This document shows, piece by piece, positions 54,431 to 62,426 of a stretch of DNA of 64,000 nucleotides. The stretch lies in contig NZ_JAUSRB010000001.1 in the NCBI RefSeq assembly GCF_030811595.1, forward strand, positions 186,001 to 250,000, in the 5' to 3' direction. The position numbers were made by a program, and so were the translations under genes. How positions within the stretch are numbered: the stretch's first letter is position 1; each line of letters opens with the position of its first letter. Source of the stretch: Streptosporangium brasiliense (GTDB lineage Bacteria > Actinomycetota > Actinomycetes > Streptosporangiales > Streptosporangiaceae). The notes beneath the pieces are model-generated. The model did not search any database. It saw nothing but the letters and a program-made list of their open reading frames with translations, and was not told the origin of the DNA.

Positions 54431-54742
54431 TTGTCGCGGAAGGTCGTCGGTACGGTCGCCGCCCTTCTGCTGGTCCTGTTCGCCGTCGTCCACGCGCCGT
54501 TCCCGGCGCCCCCCGGCCTTCACCACGAGCCCGGACTCGCGATCACACTGGCAGGCGGGGCGGTGCTGCCCCCGGCCGTCCAGCATCAGCAGGACCGCTG
54601 CCTGCCCCCGCCGGCCACCGGCCCGGCCGGGCCGGAGGAGGGGGCACCGGCCCCGGTCCTCCGGCCGCCCCGGACCGCCCCCGCCGTGCGGGCCGTACAC
54701 GACACCTCCGGACCCCGAGCCCCTCCGTCCAGCGATCTGTGA
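54431..54742 (+). CDS. small secreted Pro-rich protein, hypothetical
   Basis: This is a 103-aa frame with TTG start directly after the DUF418 gene. It has a convincing signal peptide (SRKVVGTVAALLLVLFAVVHAPFPA) and then a Pro/Ala-rich chain with one Cys. No domain is recognised. Its last codons and stop form the left arm of the hairpin at 54722-54772. It may be a real small exported protein; composition alone cannot exclude chance. Confidence 0.5.
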   Translation: MSRKVVGTVAALLLVLFAVVHAPFPAPPGLHHEPGLAITLAGGAVLPPAVQHQQDRCLPPPATGPAGPEEGAPAPVLRPPRTAPAVRAVHDTSGPRAPPSSDL

Positions 54743-54777
54743 CGCACTGACACCCAGATCGCTCGACGGAGGTTTTT
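54722..54777 (+). terminator. terminator-like hairpin that includes a Shine-Dalgarno sequence
   Basis: An 18-bp stem with one mismatch (54722-54739 with 54755-54772) and a 15-base loop is followed by TTTTT. The right arm contains GGAGG (54768-54772), the Shine-Dalgarno of an ATG at 54779. The element can act as terminator of the upstream genes and, if transcribed through, hide the ribosome site of the downstream frames. Confidence 0.75.
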
Positions 54778-54778
54778 C

Positions 54779-54847
54779 ATGTTCCACGAACACGTGTTCA
54801 CCATGCCCGGATTCTGCCCCGAAGGGGGTCATCGTGGCACTGGGTGA
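54779..54847 (+). CDS. 22-residue leader peptide, putative
   Basis: ATG at 54779 follows GGAGG with a good spacing. It encodes a 22-aa peptide, MFHEHVFTMPGFCPEGGHRG plus two residues. Its stop lies at 54845-54847, inside the antiporter gene that starts at 54834, so the two overlap by 14 bases. It may be a leader that couples translation to the antiporter. It carries three His and one Cys. No homologue is known to me. Confidence 0.45.
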   Translation: MFHEHVFTMPGFCPEGGHRGTG

Positions 54848-56072
54848 CGCTCTCATCGCCCTCGGCGGGTCCTTTCTGGCCGCCGGGATCATCGCCAGAC
54901 TCGGCACCCGGATAGGGCTGCCGACGATCCCCCTGTTCATGCTCGCGGGCATCCTTTTCGGCCCGCACACCCCCGGCCTCGCCCTGGTCGACGATCCGGC
55001 GGACCTGAAGGTCGTCGCCGCGCTCGGCCTGATCTTCCTGCTGTTCTACCTCGGCCTGGAGTTCTCCCTGGACGACCTCGTCTCGGGGGGCAGGCGTCTG
55101 GTGCTGGCGGGGGTCGGCTACATCCTGCTCAACGTCGGCGGCGGCCTGGCCTTCGGGTTCACCGTCGGCTGGGGGACCAGGGAGACCCTGGTCCTGGCCG
55201 GGGTGATCGGAATCTCCTCCTCGGCCATCGTGACCAAGCTGCTGGTCGACCTCGGGCGCCTGGGCAACCCGGAGAGCCGCCTCATCCTCGGCATCATCGT
55301 GGTCGAGGACGTCTTCCTCGCCCTCTACCTGGCCGTGCTGCAGCCGGTGCTCAGCGGCGCCGACACCTTCACCGCCGCCGCGATCTCCTTCGGCAAGGCG
55401 TTCGCCTTCCTGATCGTGCTGACCGCCCTGGCCCGGTGGGGGACGCGGCTGGTCAACACGCTCGTGACCACCAGGGACGACGAGCTGCTCGTGGTGATGT
55501 TCACCGGTCTGGCGATCTTCACCGCCGGCGTCGCGGAGGAGCTCGGCGTCTCCGACGCGATCGGGGCCTTCATGATCGGGCTCATTCTGAGCTCGACCAG
55601 GGCGGCGCCGCGCATCCGCCAGCTCGTCCACCCGCTCCGGGACGCCTTCGCCGCCCTGTTCTTCTTCGTGTTCGGCCTGTCCATCGAGCCGGGCGACATG
55701 CTCTCGGTGGCCTGGCCCATCGTGATCGCGGTGGCGATCACCGTGCTGCTCAACGTCGTGGCCGGCGTGCTGGCCGCCAAGCTGAACTCCTTCGGCAGGA
55801 CGGAGGCGGTCAACATCTCGCTCACCGTGCTCTCGCGCGGTGAGTTCGCCCTCGTGCTGGCGACCATGGCGCTGGCCGCCGGGCTGGACGGCAGGCTCGC
55901 GCCGTTCATCGCCGGGTACGTGCTCATCCTCGCCCTGCTCGGGCCGCTGGTCGCCAGCCGCTCGGAGTCGATCGGGCGGGCGCTCTCGCGGCGGAGAAGG
56001 CCGGAGGGGCGCGGGACGCCGGGGACGGCGCGGCGCGGGGAGCCGGAGGAGGAGAAGGCCCCGGCCACCTGA
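54834..56072 (+). CDS. Kef/CPA2-type cation:proton antiporter
   Basis: This 412-aa Na/H-exchanger-domain protein has about eleven to twelve helices. Motifs are LPTIPLFMLAGILFGPHTPG, FLLFYLGLEFSLDDL, GVIGISSSAIVTKLL, and the helix with VSDAIGAFMIGLILSS. It stops after the membrane domain with a charged tail; a TrkA/RCK regulatory domain is absent. It would exchange K+ or Na+ for H+. GTG at 54834 has AAGGGGG upstream. Regulation through the hairpin and leader frame is likely. Confidence 0.9.
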   Translation: MALGDALIALGGSFLAAGIIARLGTRIGLPTIPLFMLAGILFGPHTPGLALVDDPADLKVVAALGLIFLLFYLGLEFSLDDLVSGGRRLVLAGVGYILLNVGGGLAFGFTVGWGTRETLVLAGVIGISSSAIVTKLLVDLGRLGNPESRLILGIIVVEDVFLALYLAVLQPVLSGADTFTAAAISFGKAFAFLIVLTALARWGTRLVNTLVTTRDDELLVVMFTGLAIFTAGVAEELGVSDAIGAFMIGLILSSTRAAPRIRQLVHPLRDAFAALFFFVFGLSIEPGDMLSVAWPIVIAVAITVLLNVVAGVLAAKLNSFGRTEAVNISLTVLSRGEFALVLATMALAAGLDGRLAPFIAGYVLILALLGPLVASRSESIGRALSRRRRPEGRGTPGTARRGEPEEEKAPAT

Positions 56073-56227
56073 ACCACCTCGGCCGTCCCCGGCCGTACTG
56101 TCCCGCGCCCCGGCTCGACCGGCCGGCGCGGCCGCGTCCCGTGTCAGGCCCGAGGGCCTCGCGGGGACGGTGCCGCGGGCGGGGATGTCAGCCGGCCTCG
56201 GTGGGCCGGCTCACGTCCCGCGCCGGG

Positions 56228-57208
56228 TCACCCGCCGACGGTGGGCCCGCCCAGGTCCCCGCCCAGGTCCCCGGTCAGGTCACGGGCCCAGGGCGGGTTG
56301 GCCCCGGCCACCGAGCAGGTGAGCGCGGCGACACCGCTGGCGAAGGACGCCGCTTCCTTGGCCTGATCGAGGCTGAGGGCGTCGAGCCGCCCGCCGAGCA
56401 GGCCGGAGGCGTGCAGCCGGTGGAGGAGGGCGGCGGTGAAGGAGTCACCCGCCCCCACGGTGTCCACGACCTCCGTGACGGGCGCCGGCACCGTCGCCCG
56501 CTCGCCGTCGAGGGAGACGGTCGCGCCCCTGGGGCCGCGGGTCACCACGATCAGGCGGGCGCCCGCGGCGTGCCAGGTGTCGCAGACCTGTTCGAGGGGC
56601 TCGCCGGGGTGGATCTGTTCCAGGTCGTCGTCGCTGAGCTTGACGAGGTCGGCCAGCGCGCACCACACGGGCATCCGCTCCCGGTAGACGGCCAGGTCGA
56701 CGAACGCGGCGCGCACGTTGGGGTCGATCGAGACGGTGGCGTGGGGGGCGGTCCTGGCCAGCAGCTCCTCGACGCGCTCCGCGCCGGGGGCGCCGACCAG
56801 GGCCATGGAACCGGTGTGCAGGCAGGAGACGTCGCCGAGCCGGTCGGCGGTCAGCTCCGCCGTGCTCCACTGCCAGTCGGCGGAGCCCTTCGCGTAGAAG
56901 GTGTAGACGGCCTGCCCCGACCCGTCCAGCGTCGCCACCGCCAGCGTGCTGGGCTCGTCGGCGGCGACGCAGCCGGTCAGGTCGACCCCGGAGGCGCCGA
57001 GGTGGGCGCGGAACAGGGCGCCGAAGGAGTCCCGCGAGATGCGGCCGAGGAAGCGGGTGGGGGTGCCGAGGCGGGAGAGGGCCACGGCGGTGTTCGCCGG
57101 GCTCCCGCCGGGAAGGACGCGCAGGGCGAGCTCGCCCTGCGCGGGGCTCCCGGTCGTGAAGGCGTCGGCGACGCACTCACCGAGCACGGCTACCTGGGTG
57201 GGGGGCAT
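56228..57208 (-). CDS. PfkB-family sugar kinase (fructokinase-like)
   Basis: This is a 326-aa ribokinase-fold kinase. N-terminal VLGECVADAF and LPGGSPANTAVALSRLG bind sugar. The C-terminal signature DTVGAGDSFTAALLHRL has the catalytic Asp. It probably phosphorylates fructose or a related sugar. ATG at 57208 is chosen over an upstream in-frame ATG because homology begins at PTQVAVLGE. It is divergent from a LacI-type repressor, with twin operators between them. The C-terminus carries a DLTGDLGGDLGG repeat. Confidence 0.9.
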   Translation of the reverse strand: MPPTQVAVLGECVADAFTTGSPAQGELALRVLPGGSPANTAVALSRLGTPTRFLGRISRDSFGALFRAHLGASGVDLTGCVAADEPSTLAVATLDGSGQAVYTFYAKGSADWQWSTAELTADRLGDVSCLHTGSMALVGAPGAERVEELLARTAPHATVSIDPNVRAAFVDLAVYRERMPVWCALADLVKLSDDDLEQIHPGEPLEQVCDTWHAAGARLIVVTRGPRGATVSLDGERATVPAPVTEVVDTVGAGDSFTAALLHRLHASGLLGGRLDALSLDQAKEAASFASGVAALTCSVAGANPPWARDLTGDLGGDLGGPTVGG

Positions 57209-57322
57209 GGGACTTGCCTTTCTGGGGCGGGCGACGCGACGCGGTCCGGTGGCGTTGCCGATCCGTTGCAGCGGTAAGGCATTGACGTTTCCTTTCGCGG
57301 ACCCCATCATCCATGGCAGCGG

Positions 57323-57353
57323 ATGTCAACGTTGACATGTGTCAACGTTGACA
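57323..57353. promoter_or_regulatory. twin palindromic LacI-type operators
   Basis: TGTCAACGTTGACA occurs twice, at 57324-57337 and 57340-57353, with centres 16 bases apart. The central CG dyad and flanking arms are typical of LacI-family sites. They lie 115 bases upstream of the sugar kinase start and 276 bases before the LacI gene. Confidence 0.92.
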
Positions 57354-57422
57354 TTTTGAACCTCCCAGACCCACCAGGGAGTACTCGATGCCTTTAAGCA
57401 TGCGCGCCCCCGGCGTAACAGC

Positions 57423-57527
57423 ATGGCCGAGGTGGTCGCGATCATGACGGGAGCGTTGCGGGTGGAGACGGGCAGGGGCGCGGTTGTCACCGACGAGGGG
57501 GCGGCCCGCGCCGTCGGTCTCTCCTGA
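57423..57527 (+). CDS. 34-residue frame, possible gene remnant
   Basis: ATG at 57423 opens MAEVVAIMTGALRVETGRGA and continues VVTDEGAARAVGLS to a TGA at 57525-57527. Composition is protein-like, but no Shine-Dalgarno or domain is seen. The stop lies in the first copy of a 23-bp duplication. It may be a decayed fragment or chance. Confidence 0.2.
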   Translation: MAEVVAIMTGALRVETGRGAVVTDEGAARAVGLS

Positions 57528-57564
57528 GGTTGGCGTGCCGGCTCTCCTGAGGTTGGCGTGCCGG
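57519..57564. repeat. 23-bp tandem duplication
   Basis: Two perfect copies of a 23-base unit (CTCTCCTGAGGTTGGCGTGC plus CGG) abut at 57519-57541 and 57542-57564, about 65 bases before the LacI gene. Confidence 0.9.
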
Positions 57565-57628
57565 AGGTAGGTGAGCACCCTTTAGCCTGTTTCCGACGCC
57601 GTGCCCCCGACGAGAAGAGCGGTGATCC

Positions 57629-58666
57629 ATGTCCAAGGTTCGCCGCGCCACCATGACGGATGTGGCCCGCGAGGTCGGTGTCACCGCCAAGACCGTCTCG
57701 CGGGTGGTCAACGACGACGGCCCGGTGGCCGCCGAGACCCGCGAGCGCATCCTGGAGGCCATGGGCAGGCTGGGGTTCCAGCCGAACCTCATGGCGCGCA
57801 ACATGCGGGTGGGCGCGCGCGACTCCACAGTCGGGCTGGTCATCCCTGACATGGGCAACCCCTTCTTCGGGACCGTCGCCGGCGGGTTCGAGAGCGCGGT
57901 GCGGGCCCGCGGCCTGACGCTCATCGTCGGCTCCTCGGCGGAGACGGCCGAGCGCGAGCGCTCGCTGATCTCGACCTTCCTGGCCCGGCGGGTCACCGCG
58001 CTCATCGTGGTGCCCTCCGCCGACAGCGACCACCGCCACCTGCGGGCCGAACGGGCGGCGGGCCTGCCGCTGCTCTTCCTCGACCGGCCCGCCAGCGGGC
58101 TCACGGCCGACTCCGTGGTCTCCTCCAACCGGGAGGGGGCGCGCTCGGGCGTCGCGCACATGATCGCTCACGGGCACCGGAGGATCGCGTTCGTCGGGGA
58201 CCTGCCCGAGCTCTACACGCGCCGGGAGCGGCTGCAGGGCTATCGTGACGCGCTGGCCGAGGCCGGGATCGGGTTCGACCGGACCCTGGTGGAGATCGGT
58301 CACGACCACGAGGCCGCGGCGGCGGCCGTCACCCGGCTGCTCGGCGCCAGGAGCCCGGTGACGGCGGTGTTCGCGGCCGACGACTCCGCCGCGACCGGCG
58401 TGGTCCTCGGGCTGGCCAGGCTCGGCCGCCGGGACATGGCGGTGGTCGGCTTCGACGACCTGCCCCTCGCGGAGGTGCTGGAGCCCGCGCTGACCGTGGT
58501 CGCGCAGGATCCCGCGGCCATCGGGCGCGCGGCGGCGGAGCTGCTGATGGCCCGGCTGGACGGCGAGCGGTCCAGGGCCCGGACCGTCGTGGTGCCCACC
58601 CGCCTGATCACCAGGGGGTCGGGGGAACTGCGCCCCTCGGCGGCGGCGGTCCCCACAGGCCGGTGA
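57629..58666 (+). CDS. LacI-family transcriptional repressor
   Basis: This 345-aa regulator has an N-terminal HTH (ATMTDVAREVGVTAKTVSRVVNDDGPVAAETRERILEAMGRLGFQPNLMARNMRVG) including the hinge helix. The sugar-binding domain follows (VGLVIPDMGNPFFGTVAGGFESA, AVVGFDDLPLAEVLEPALTVVAQDP). It probably binds the twin TGTCAACGTTGACA sites and represses the adjacent sugar kinase until a sugar ligand appears. No sugar transporter is in the immediate neighbourhood. Confidence 0.93.
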   Translation: MSKVRRATMTDVAREVGVTAKTVSRVVNDDGPVAAETRERILEAMGRLGFQPNLMARNMRVGARDSTVGLVIPDMGNPFFGTVAGGFESAVRARGLTLIVGSSAETAERERSLISTFLARRVTALIVVPSADSDHRHLRAERAAGLPLLFLDRPASGLTADSVVSSNREGARSGVAHMIAHGHRRIAFVGDLPELYTRRERLQGYRDALAEAGIGFDRTLVEIGHDHEAAAAAVTRLLGARSPVTAVFAADDSAATGVVLGLARLGRRDMAVVGFDDLPLAEVLEPALTVVAQDPAAIGRAAAELLMARLDGERSRARTVVVPTRLITRGSGELRPSAAAVPTGR

Positions 58667-58960
58667 CCTCCGTCGGGCCATGCGCCCGAGAACTTTTCAC
58701 GGGCGTATTCCTCAGTAAATCCACGACACTACTGAAACCGGAAAGAGTTCGAATGCCGTGCATATCCCCGACGGCCGAAGGATGTCGCCTCGCCGAGTAG
58801 GTGAGAGGCGATTGATGACGGCTCAACCGTCGTTACTTCCTCCGACAAAATGGCCTGTCTATTCGGGGGCTGTCAATGGTGGTTCCTGTTTGCTGGTATT
58901 TGCCGGGCTATGAGTGGACTGATAGCCGGCGGTGACGGCGCGGGGGGCGGGACGGCGGCC
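58667..58960. other. 294-base intergenic region between convergent genes
   Basis: This stretch is AT-richer than its neighbours and has no convincing gene. Small dyads are present: TCGCCTC/GAGGCGA at about 58787-58811 and GGCTAT/ATAGCC at 58906-58927. The latter may help end the minus-strand transcript. Confidence 0.5.
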
Positions 58961-61765
58961 TCAGTCGATGATCACCGCGCCCGAGGTGCCGTCCACGGTG
59001 ATCCGCCGGCCGGTGACGACGTGCTCGGTCGCGCGGGCGACGCCCACGACGGCCGGGATGCCGTACTCGCGGGCGACCACCGCGCCGTGGGAGTTGGCGC
59101 CGCCCATCTCCATCACCAGGCCGCCCGCGGTGAGGAACAGCGGGGTCCAGCCGGGGTCGGTGGAGGGGCAGACCAGGATCTCGCCGGGCTCCAGGTGGGC
59201 GCCGACCGGGTCGAGGACCACCCTGGCGGTCCCCGTGACGCTGCCCGCCGAGGCGGGGGTGCCGGTCAGCGCGCCGTCGACCGGGGCCGCGGTGGCGACG
59301 GCCTCGGGTTCGGTGCCGTCCGACAGCAGGACACGCGGCAGGTGCCTACGGCGCCGCTCGCGCGCGGCCTCCTCGCGCCGCCCGGAGACGAGCGCCCGCA
59401 GCGTGGCGGGCCGCGACGCGACCGCACCGCCGGGCCGCGACGCGCCCGCGCCGGCGGGGGGCTCCGCGGCGGCGGCGCGGGCGTGCGGGGCGCCGGCCGC
59501 GGACGTGGCCGCCGCGGCTCCGGCCGCCGAGGGCTCCGCGCCGGTGAGGGCGGCCCGGACCTCCCTGGCGGTCAGGAAGAAGACGTCGTCGGGGGCGGAC
59601 AGCAGGCCGCGGGCGGACAGGTCGGCGCCGACCGTCATGAGCTCGGCGCGCATGGCGGCCAGGATGGTGACCATGTAGAACTTGGGCAGCTCGCGCAGGC
59701 CGGCCAGCGCCCGGGTCCGGCCGAGGGCGAAGCGGACGGCCCTGCCCCGGACGCCTCCCACGCGGGCGCCCAGCGTTTTGATCATGAGCGCGGCCTCCGC
59801 GGCGCCCTTGGCGAACAGGGCGTCGGGGGAGAGCGCGGCGTCCTCCAGCCGGAGGTAGTTGGCCAGGACGCCGAGGACGTGCGTCGGGTCCTCCGACCAG
59901 CGGGGCACCCCGAGGTCGATCTCGGCGACCGCGCGGACGCCGTAGACGGACAGGAACTCCTTCAGGCCCCGCTCCACCACGCCGGGCAGCGACCCGGCGT
60001 GGAAGCGCCCGGCCAGCTCGGCCGGCGGGGTGCCGAGCAGCAGGTCGGCGGCCTCCCGGTCGGCGCGGATCCGGGTGGCCAGATGCCACAGGGCCAGGTC
60101 CATCTCGGTGGTCACGTTGTGCGGCAGCCCGCGCAGGACCGTCTGGAGCTCACCGGGCCGGGCATGGTCGCCGAGGAGGCGGTAGGCCAGGCCGAGCATG
60201 GCGAACCCGGCCGCCGGGCCCGGCAGGACCTGGGGCAGCACCGGGACGGCCCGGCCGCCCAGGATCCACTCGACGCGGTCGAGCCGCTGGAGGGGGGTGG
60301 CGTCCGGCGGGGACGCCAGCCGCGTCCGCAGCTCCGCGCCGAGCCGGTCGGCGCGCCTGCGCGCGGACGCCGGGTCCAGCACGGCCTGCACGGCCCGCTG
60401 CGGGATGCGGAAGCGGGCCGCGTTCCTGGCGAGCCTGCGCAGGGCGGGCCGTACCGAGCGCTGGGTCACGCTGAAGCGGGGATCGCCGGACAGGCCGCGC
60501 AGCACCTCGGCGGATCTGGCCTCCATCACGTCGAGCACCCGGGGGAAGAGCGCCCGGCCCACCCGGCTGCGCATCATCCCCGTGACGTCGATGAACACCC
60601 GCCCGCCCGCCTCGGCCAGCAGCGGCGCCCCGCCGGACCGGTCGGCGACCGGGGCCCCCAGCAGGTCGGCGGCCGACGACGACAGCAGCCGGAAGGCCGA
60701 CACGCCCATCGGGGTGATCGGCGCGTAGATGCCCTGGGCGACGCTGAAGGAGAAGTAGATCTGTGTCCCGCCGGCGTCGGCGGGCCCGTCCGGCGCGGGA
60801 CCCGCCGCCGAGGGCTCGGCGTGCCGGGGGATCGGGAAGAGAGTGGTGATCGGGCGGGACTGGGTCAGCCACAGCGTGCCGTCGGCGTCGATGGCCCACT
60901 CGGTGTCCTGCGGCGAGCCGTAGTGGGCCTCGACCCGGCCGCCCAGCTCGGCCAGCGCCCTGATCTGGGCGTCGGTGACGCAGGCCCGCTCCATCCCGGT
61001 CTCGACGTGCTCCACCCCGCCGCCGGGCAGGGATCGTACGGCCAGCCGCTTGTCGCCCAGCCGGCGCTCGGTGATCCGGCCGGTGGCGGTGTCGACCACG
61101 TAGTGGTCGGGGTTGACCGCGCCGGAGACCACGGCCTCGCCCAGCCCCGGGCCGGCGTCGATCACCGCCTCGTGCCGCCGCCCGGTAACCGGGTTGGCGG
61201 TGAACATCACCCCGGCGACCTCCGACTGGACCATCTCCTGGATCACGACGGCCAGCAGCACGGTCCGGTGGTCGATGCCGTTGGCGGCGCGGTAGGCCAC
61301 CGCCCGGTCGGTCCAGAGCGAGGCCCAGCAGCGCCGGACCGCCTCCAGCACGGCCTCGTCGCCGATCACGTTGAGGTAGGTGTCCTGCTGCCCGGCGAAA
61401 CTGGCGTGCGGCAGGTCCTCGGCGGTGGCGGAGGAGCGGACCGCGACGGGGCCGTGCGCGCTGCGCCGTACGGTGTCGGCGATGTCATCGGGGACCGGGG
61501 CGGAGAGCACGAGCTCGCGGGCCCGCGTGGCCAGCCCGTTCAGGGCCCTGGCGTCCGAGGCTGGGGTGCGGGCCAGGGCGTCGAGCACGCCGTCGAGGCC
61601 GGCCTGCCCGGTGACCCTGCGGTAGGCCTCGGTGGTGACGCACAGTCCCGGCGGGACCGGGAGGCCGGCGGCGGTGAGCACGCCGAGGTTGGCGGCCTTC
61701 CCGCCGACGAGGGGCAGCATCTCTGCCCTGATGTCATCAAATTTCAGGACGAGTGGGGTGCGCAT
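58961..61765 (-). CDS. rifampin phosphotransferase-like PEP-utilising enzyme
   Basis: This is a 934-aa three-domain protein. The N-terminal PPDK-type ATP-grasp domain has LVGGKAANLGVLTAAGLPVPPG, AVRSSATAEDLPHASFAGQQDTYLNV and GVMFTANPVTGRR. The middle helical domain begins TQIYFSFSVAQGIYAPITPMGVS, resembling the drug-binding domain of RPH. The swivelling His domain ends LVMEMGGANSHGAVVAREYGIPAVVG with phospho-carrier His893. Such enzymes inactivate rifamycins with ATP, but many homologues have unknown substrates. An Ala-rich insertion of about 70 residues before the His domain makes it longer than the usual 870. AAGGAG precedes the ATG. It overlaps the upstream MarR gene by 29 bases. Confidence 0.85.
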   Translation of the reverse strand: MRTPLVLKFDDIRAEMLPLVGGKAANLGVLTAAGLPVPPGLCVTTEAYRRVTGQAGLDGVLDALARTPASDARALNGLATRARELVLSAPVPDDIADTVRRSAHGPVAVRSSATAEDLPHASFAGQQDTYLNVIGDEAVLEAVRRCWASLWTDRAVAYRAANGIDHRTVLLAVVIQEMVQSEVAGVMFTANPVTGRRHEAVIDAGPGLGEAVVSGAVNPDHYVVDTATGRITERRLGDKRLAVRSLPGGGVEHVETGMERACVTDAQIRALAELGGRVEAHYGSPQDTEWAIDADGTLWLTQSRPITTLFPIPRHAEPSAAGPAPDGPADAGGTQIYFSFSVAQGIYAPITPMGVSAFRLLSSSAADLLGAPVADRSGGAPLLAEAGGRVFIDVTGMMRSRVGRALFPRVLDVMEARSAEVLRGLSGDPRFSVTQRSVRPALRRLARNAARFRIPQRAVQAVLDPASARRRADRLGAELRTRLASPPDATPLQRLDRVEWILGGRAVPVLPQVLPGPAAGFAMLGLAYRLLGDHARPGELQTVLRGLPHNVTTEMDLALWHLATRIRADREAADLLLGTPPAELAGRFHAGSLPGVVERGLKEFLSVYGVRAVAEIDLGVPRWSEDPTHVLGVLANYLRLEDAALSPDALFAKGAAEAALMIKTLGARVGGVRGRAVRFALGRTRALAGLRELPKFYMVTILAAMRAELMTVGADLSARGLLSAPDDVFFLTAREVRAALTGAEPSAAGAAAATSAAGAPHARAAAAEPPAGAGASRPGGAVASRPATLRALVSGRREEAARERRRRHLPRVLLSDGTEPEAVATAAPVDGALTGTPASAGSVTGTARVVLDPVGAHLEPGEILVCPSTDPGWTPLFLTAGGLVMEMGGANSHGAVVAREYGIPAVVGVARATEHVVTGRRITVDGTSGAVIID

Positions 61766-62219
61766 GGGTGCGTCTCCTTGAGGCTTCGCCGAGCAGCGCC
61801 ATGGCCCGGATCACGAGCTCGCGTTCGTCGGCGGTGAGATGGGCCATGACCTCGCACTGGGCGTCCGCCCTGGCGCGCTCGAAGCCCCGCAGGAAGCCCG
61901 CGCCGTCCGCGGTGAGGGCGATCCGCCGGACCCGCCGGTCGCCGGGGTCGCTGTGGCGGCCGACCAGGCCCCGCCGTACGAGCCGGTCGACCAGGCGGCT
62001 GGTGGCCGAGACCGAGCGGTCGATGCGCCCGGCGAGCTCGCGGAGCGTCGGGGGGTCGGGGCGGTCGAGAACGTAGAGGGTGGCGATCTGGATCACGGAG
62101 GGCTCCTCGCCCTCGAACCCGCGCAGCAGCTGCAGCACGGTGCCGGGGATCAGGGCCCGCCGGAAATCGCCGATGTCGTCGGCCAGCCGGTCGCGCTCCG
62201 CGCCGTCCAGGGGTCCCAT
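61737..62219 (-). CDS. MarR-family regulator
   Basis: This 160-aa winged-helix dimer has HTH PTLRELAGRIDRSVSATSRLVDRLVRRGLVGRHSDPGDRRVRRIALTADG. ATG at 62219 has AAGGAG eight bases upstream. Its 3' end overlaps the phosphotransferase-like gene, so the two form an operon. A TTGCA dyad just upstream is the likely autoregulatory site. It probably senses the compound that the enzyme modifies. Confidence 0.9.
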   Translation of the reverse strand: MGPLDGAERDRLADDIGDFRRALIPGTVLQLLRGFEGEEPSVIQIATLYVLDRPDPPTLRELAGRIDRSVSATSRLVDRLVRRGLVGRHSDPGDRRVRRIALTADGAGFLRGFERARADAQCEVMAHLTADERELVIRAMALLGEASRRRTHAHPTRPEI

Positions 62220-62230
62220 CGGCCAACTCC

Positions 62231-62244
62231 TTGCATCACTGCAA
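62231..62244. promoter_or_regulatory. MarR operator candidate
   Basis: TTGCAtcacTGCAA is a perfect 5-4-5 dyad 12 bases before the MarR ATG. A degenerate copy (TGCgtgccTGCAA) follows at about 62249-62261. Confidence 0.65.
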
Positions 62245-62366
62245 CCAGTGCGTGCCTGCAACGTTAGGCCGCGCCGGCCAGAAAATCAACAAGTGATGAA
62301 ATTTGGTGGGCGACCGGGTCCGCCGCACCCCCGCCGGCCCGCTCGCTGACCTCTGGGGGACGGCAC

Positions 62367-62402
62367 GGCGACGGCGCCGGCCATGAGGCCGGCGCCGTCG
62401 CC
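62367..62402. terminator. terminator of secreted-protein gene
   Basis: A perfect 16-bp GC stem (62367-62382 with 62387-62402) with an ATGA loop lies 25 bases beyond the stop of the minus-strand gene at 62427. Confidence 0.85.
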
Positions 62403-62426
62403 CGGAACACGTGGTGGAGCCGTTCC

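Noticed and set aside
58850..61837. 995-codon plus-strand frame
   Set aside because: It is the antisense shadow of the RPH-like gene; composition is Gly/Arg/His-rich with no domain, while the minus strand shows complete motifs.
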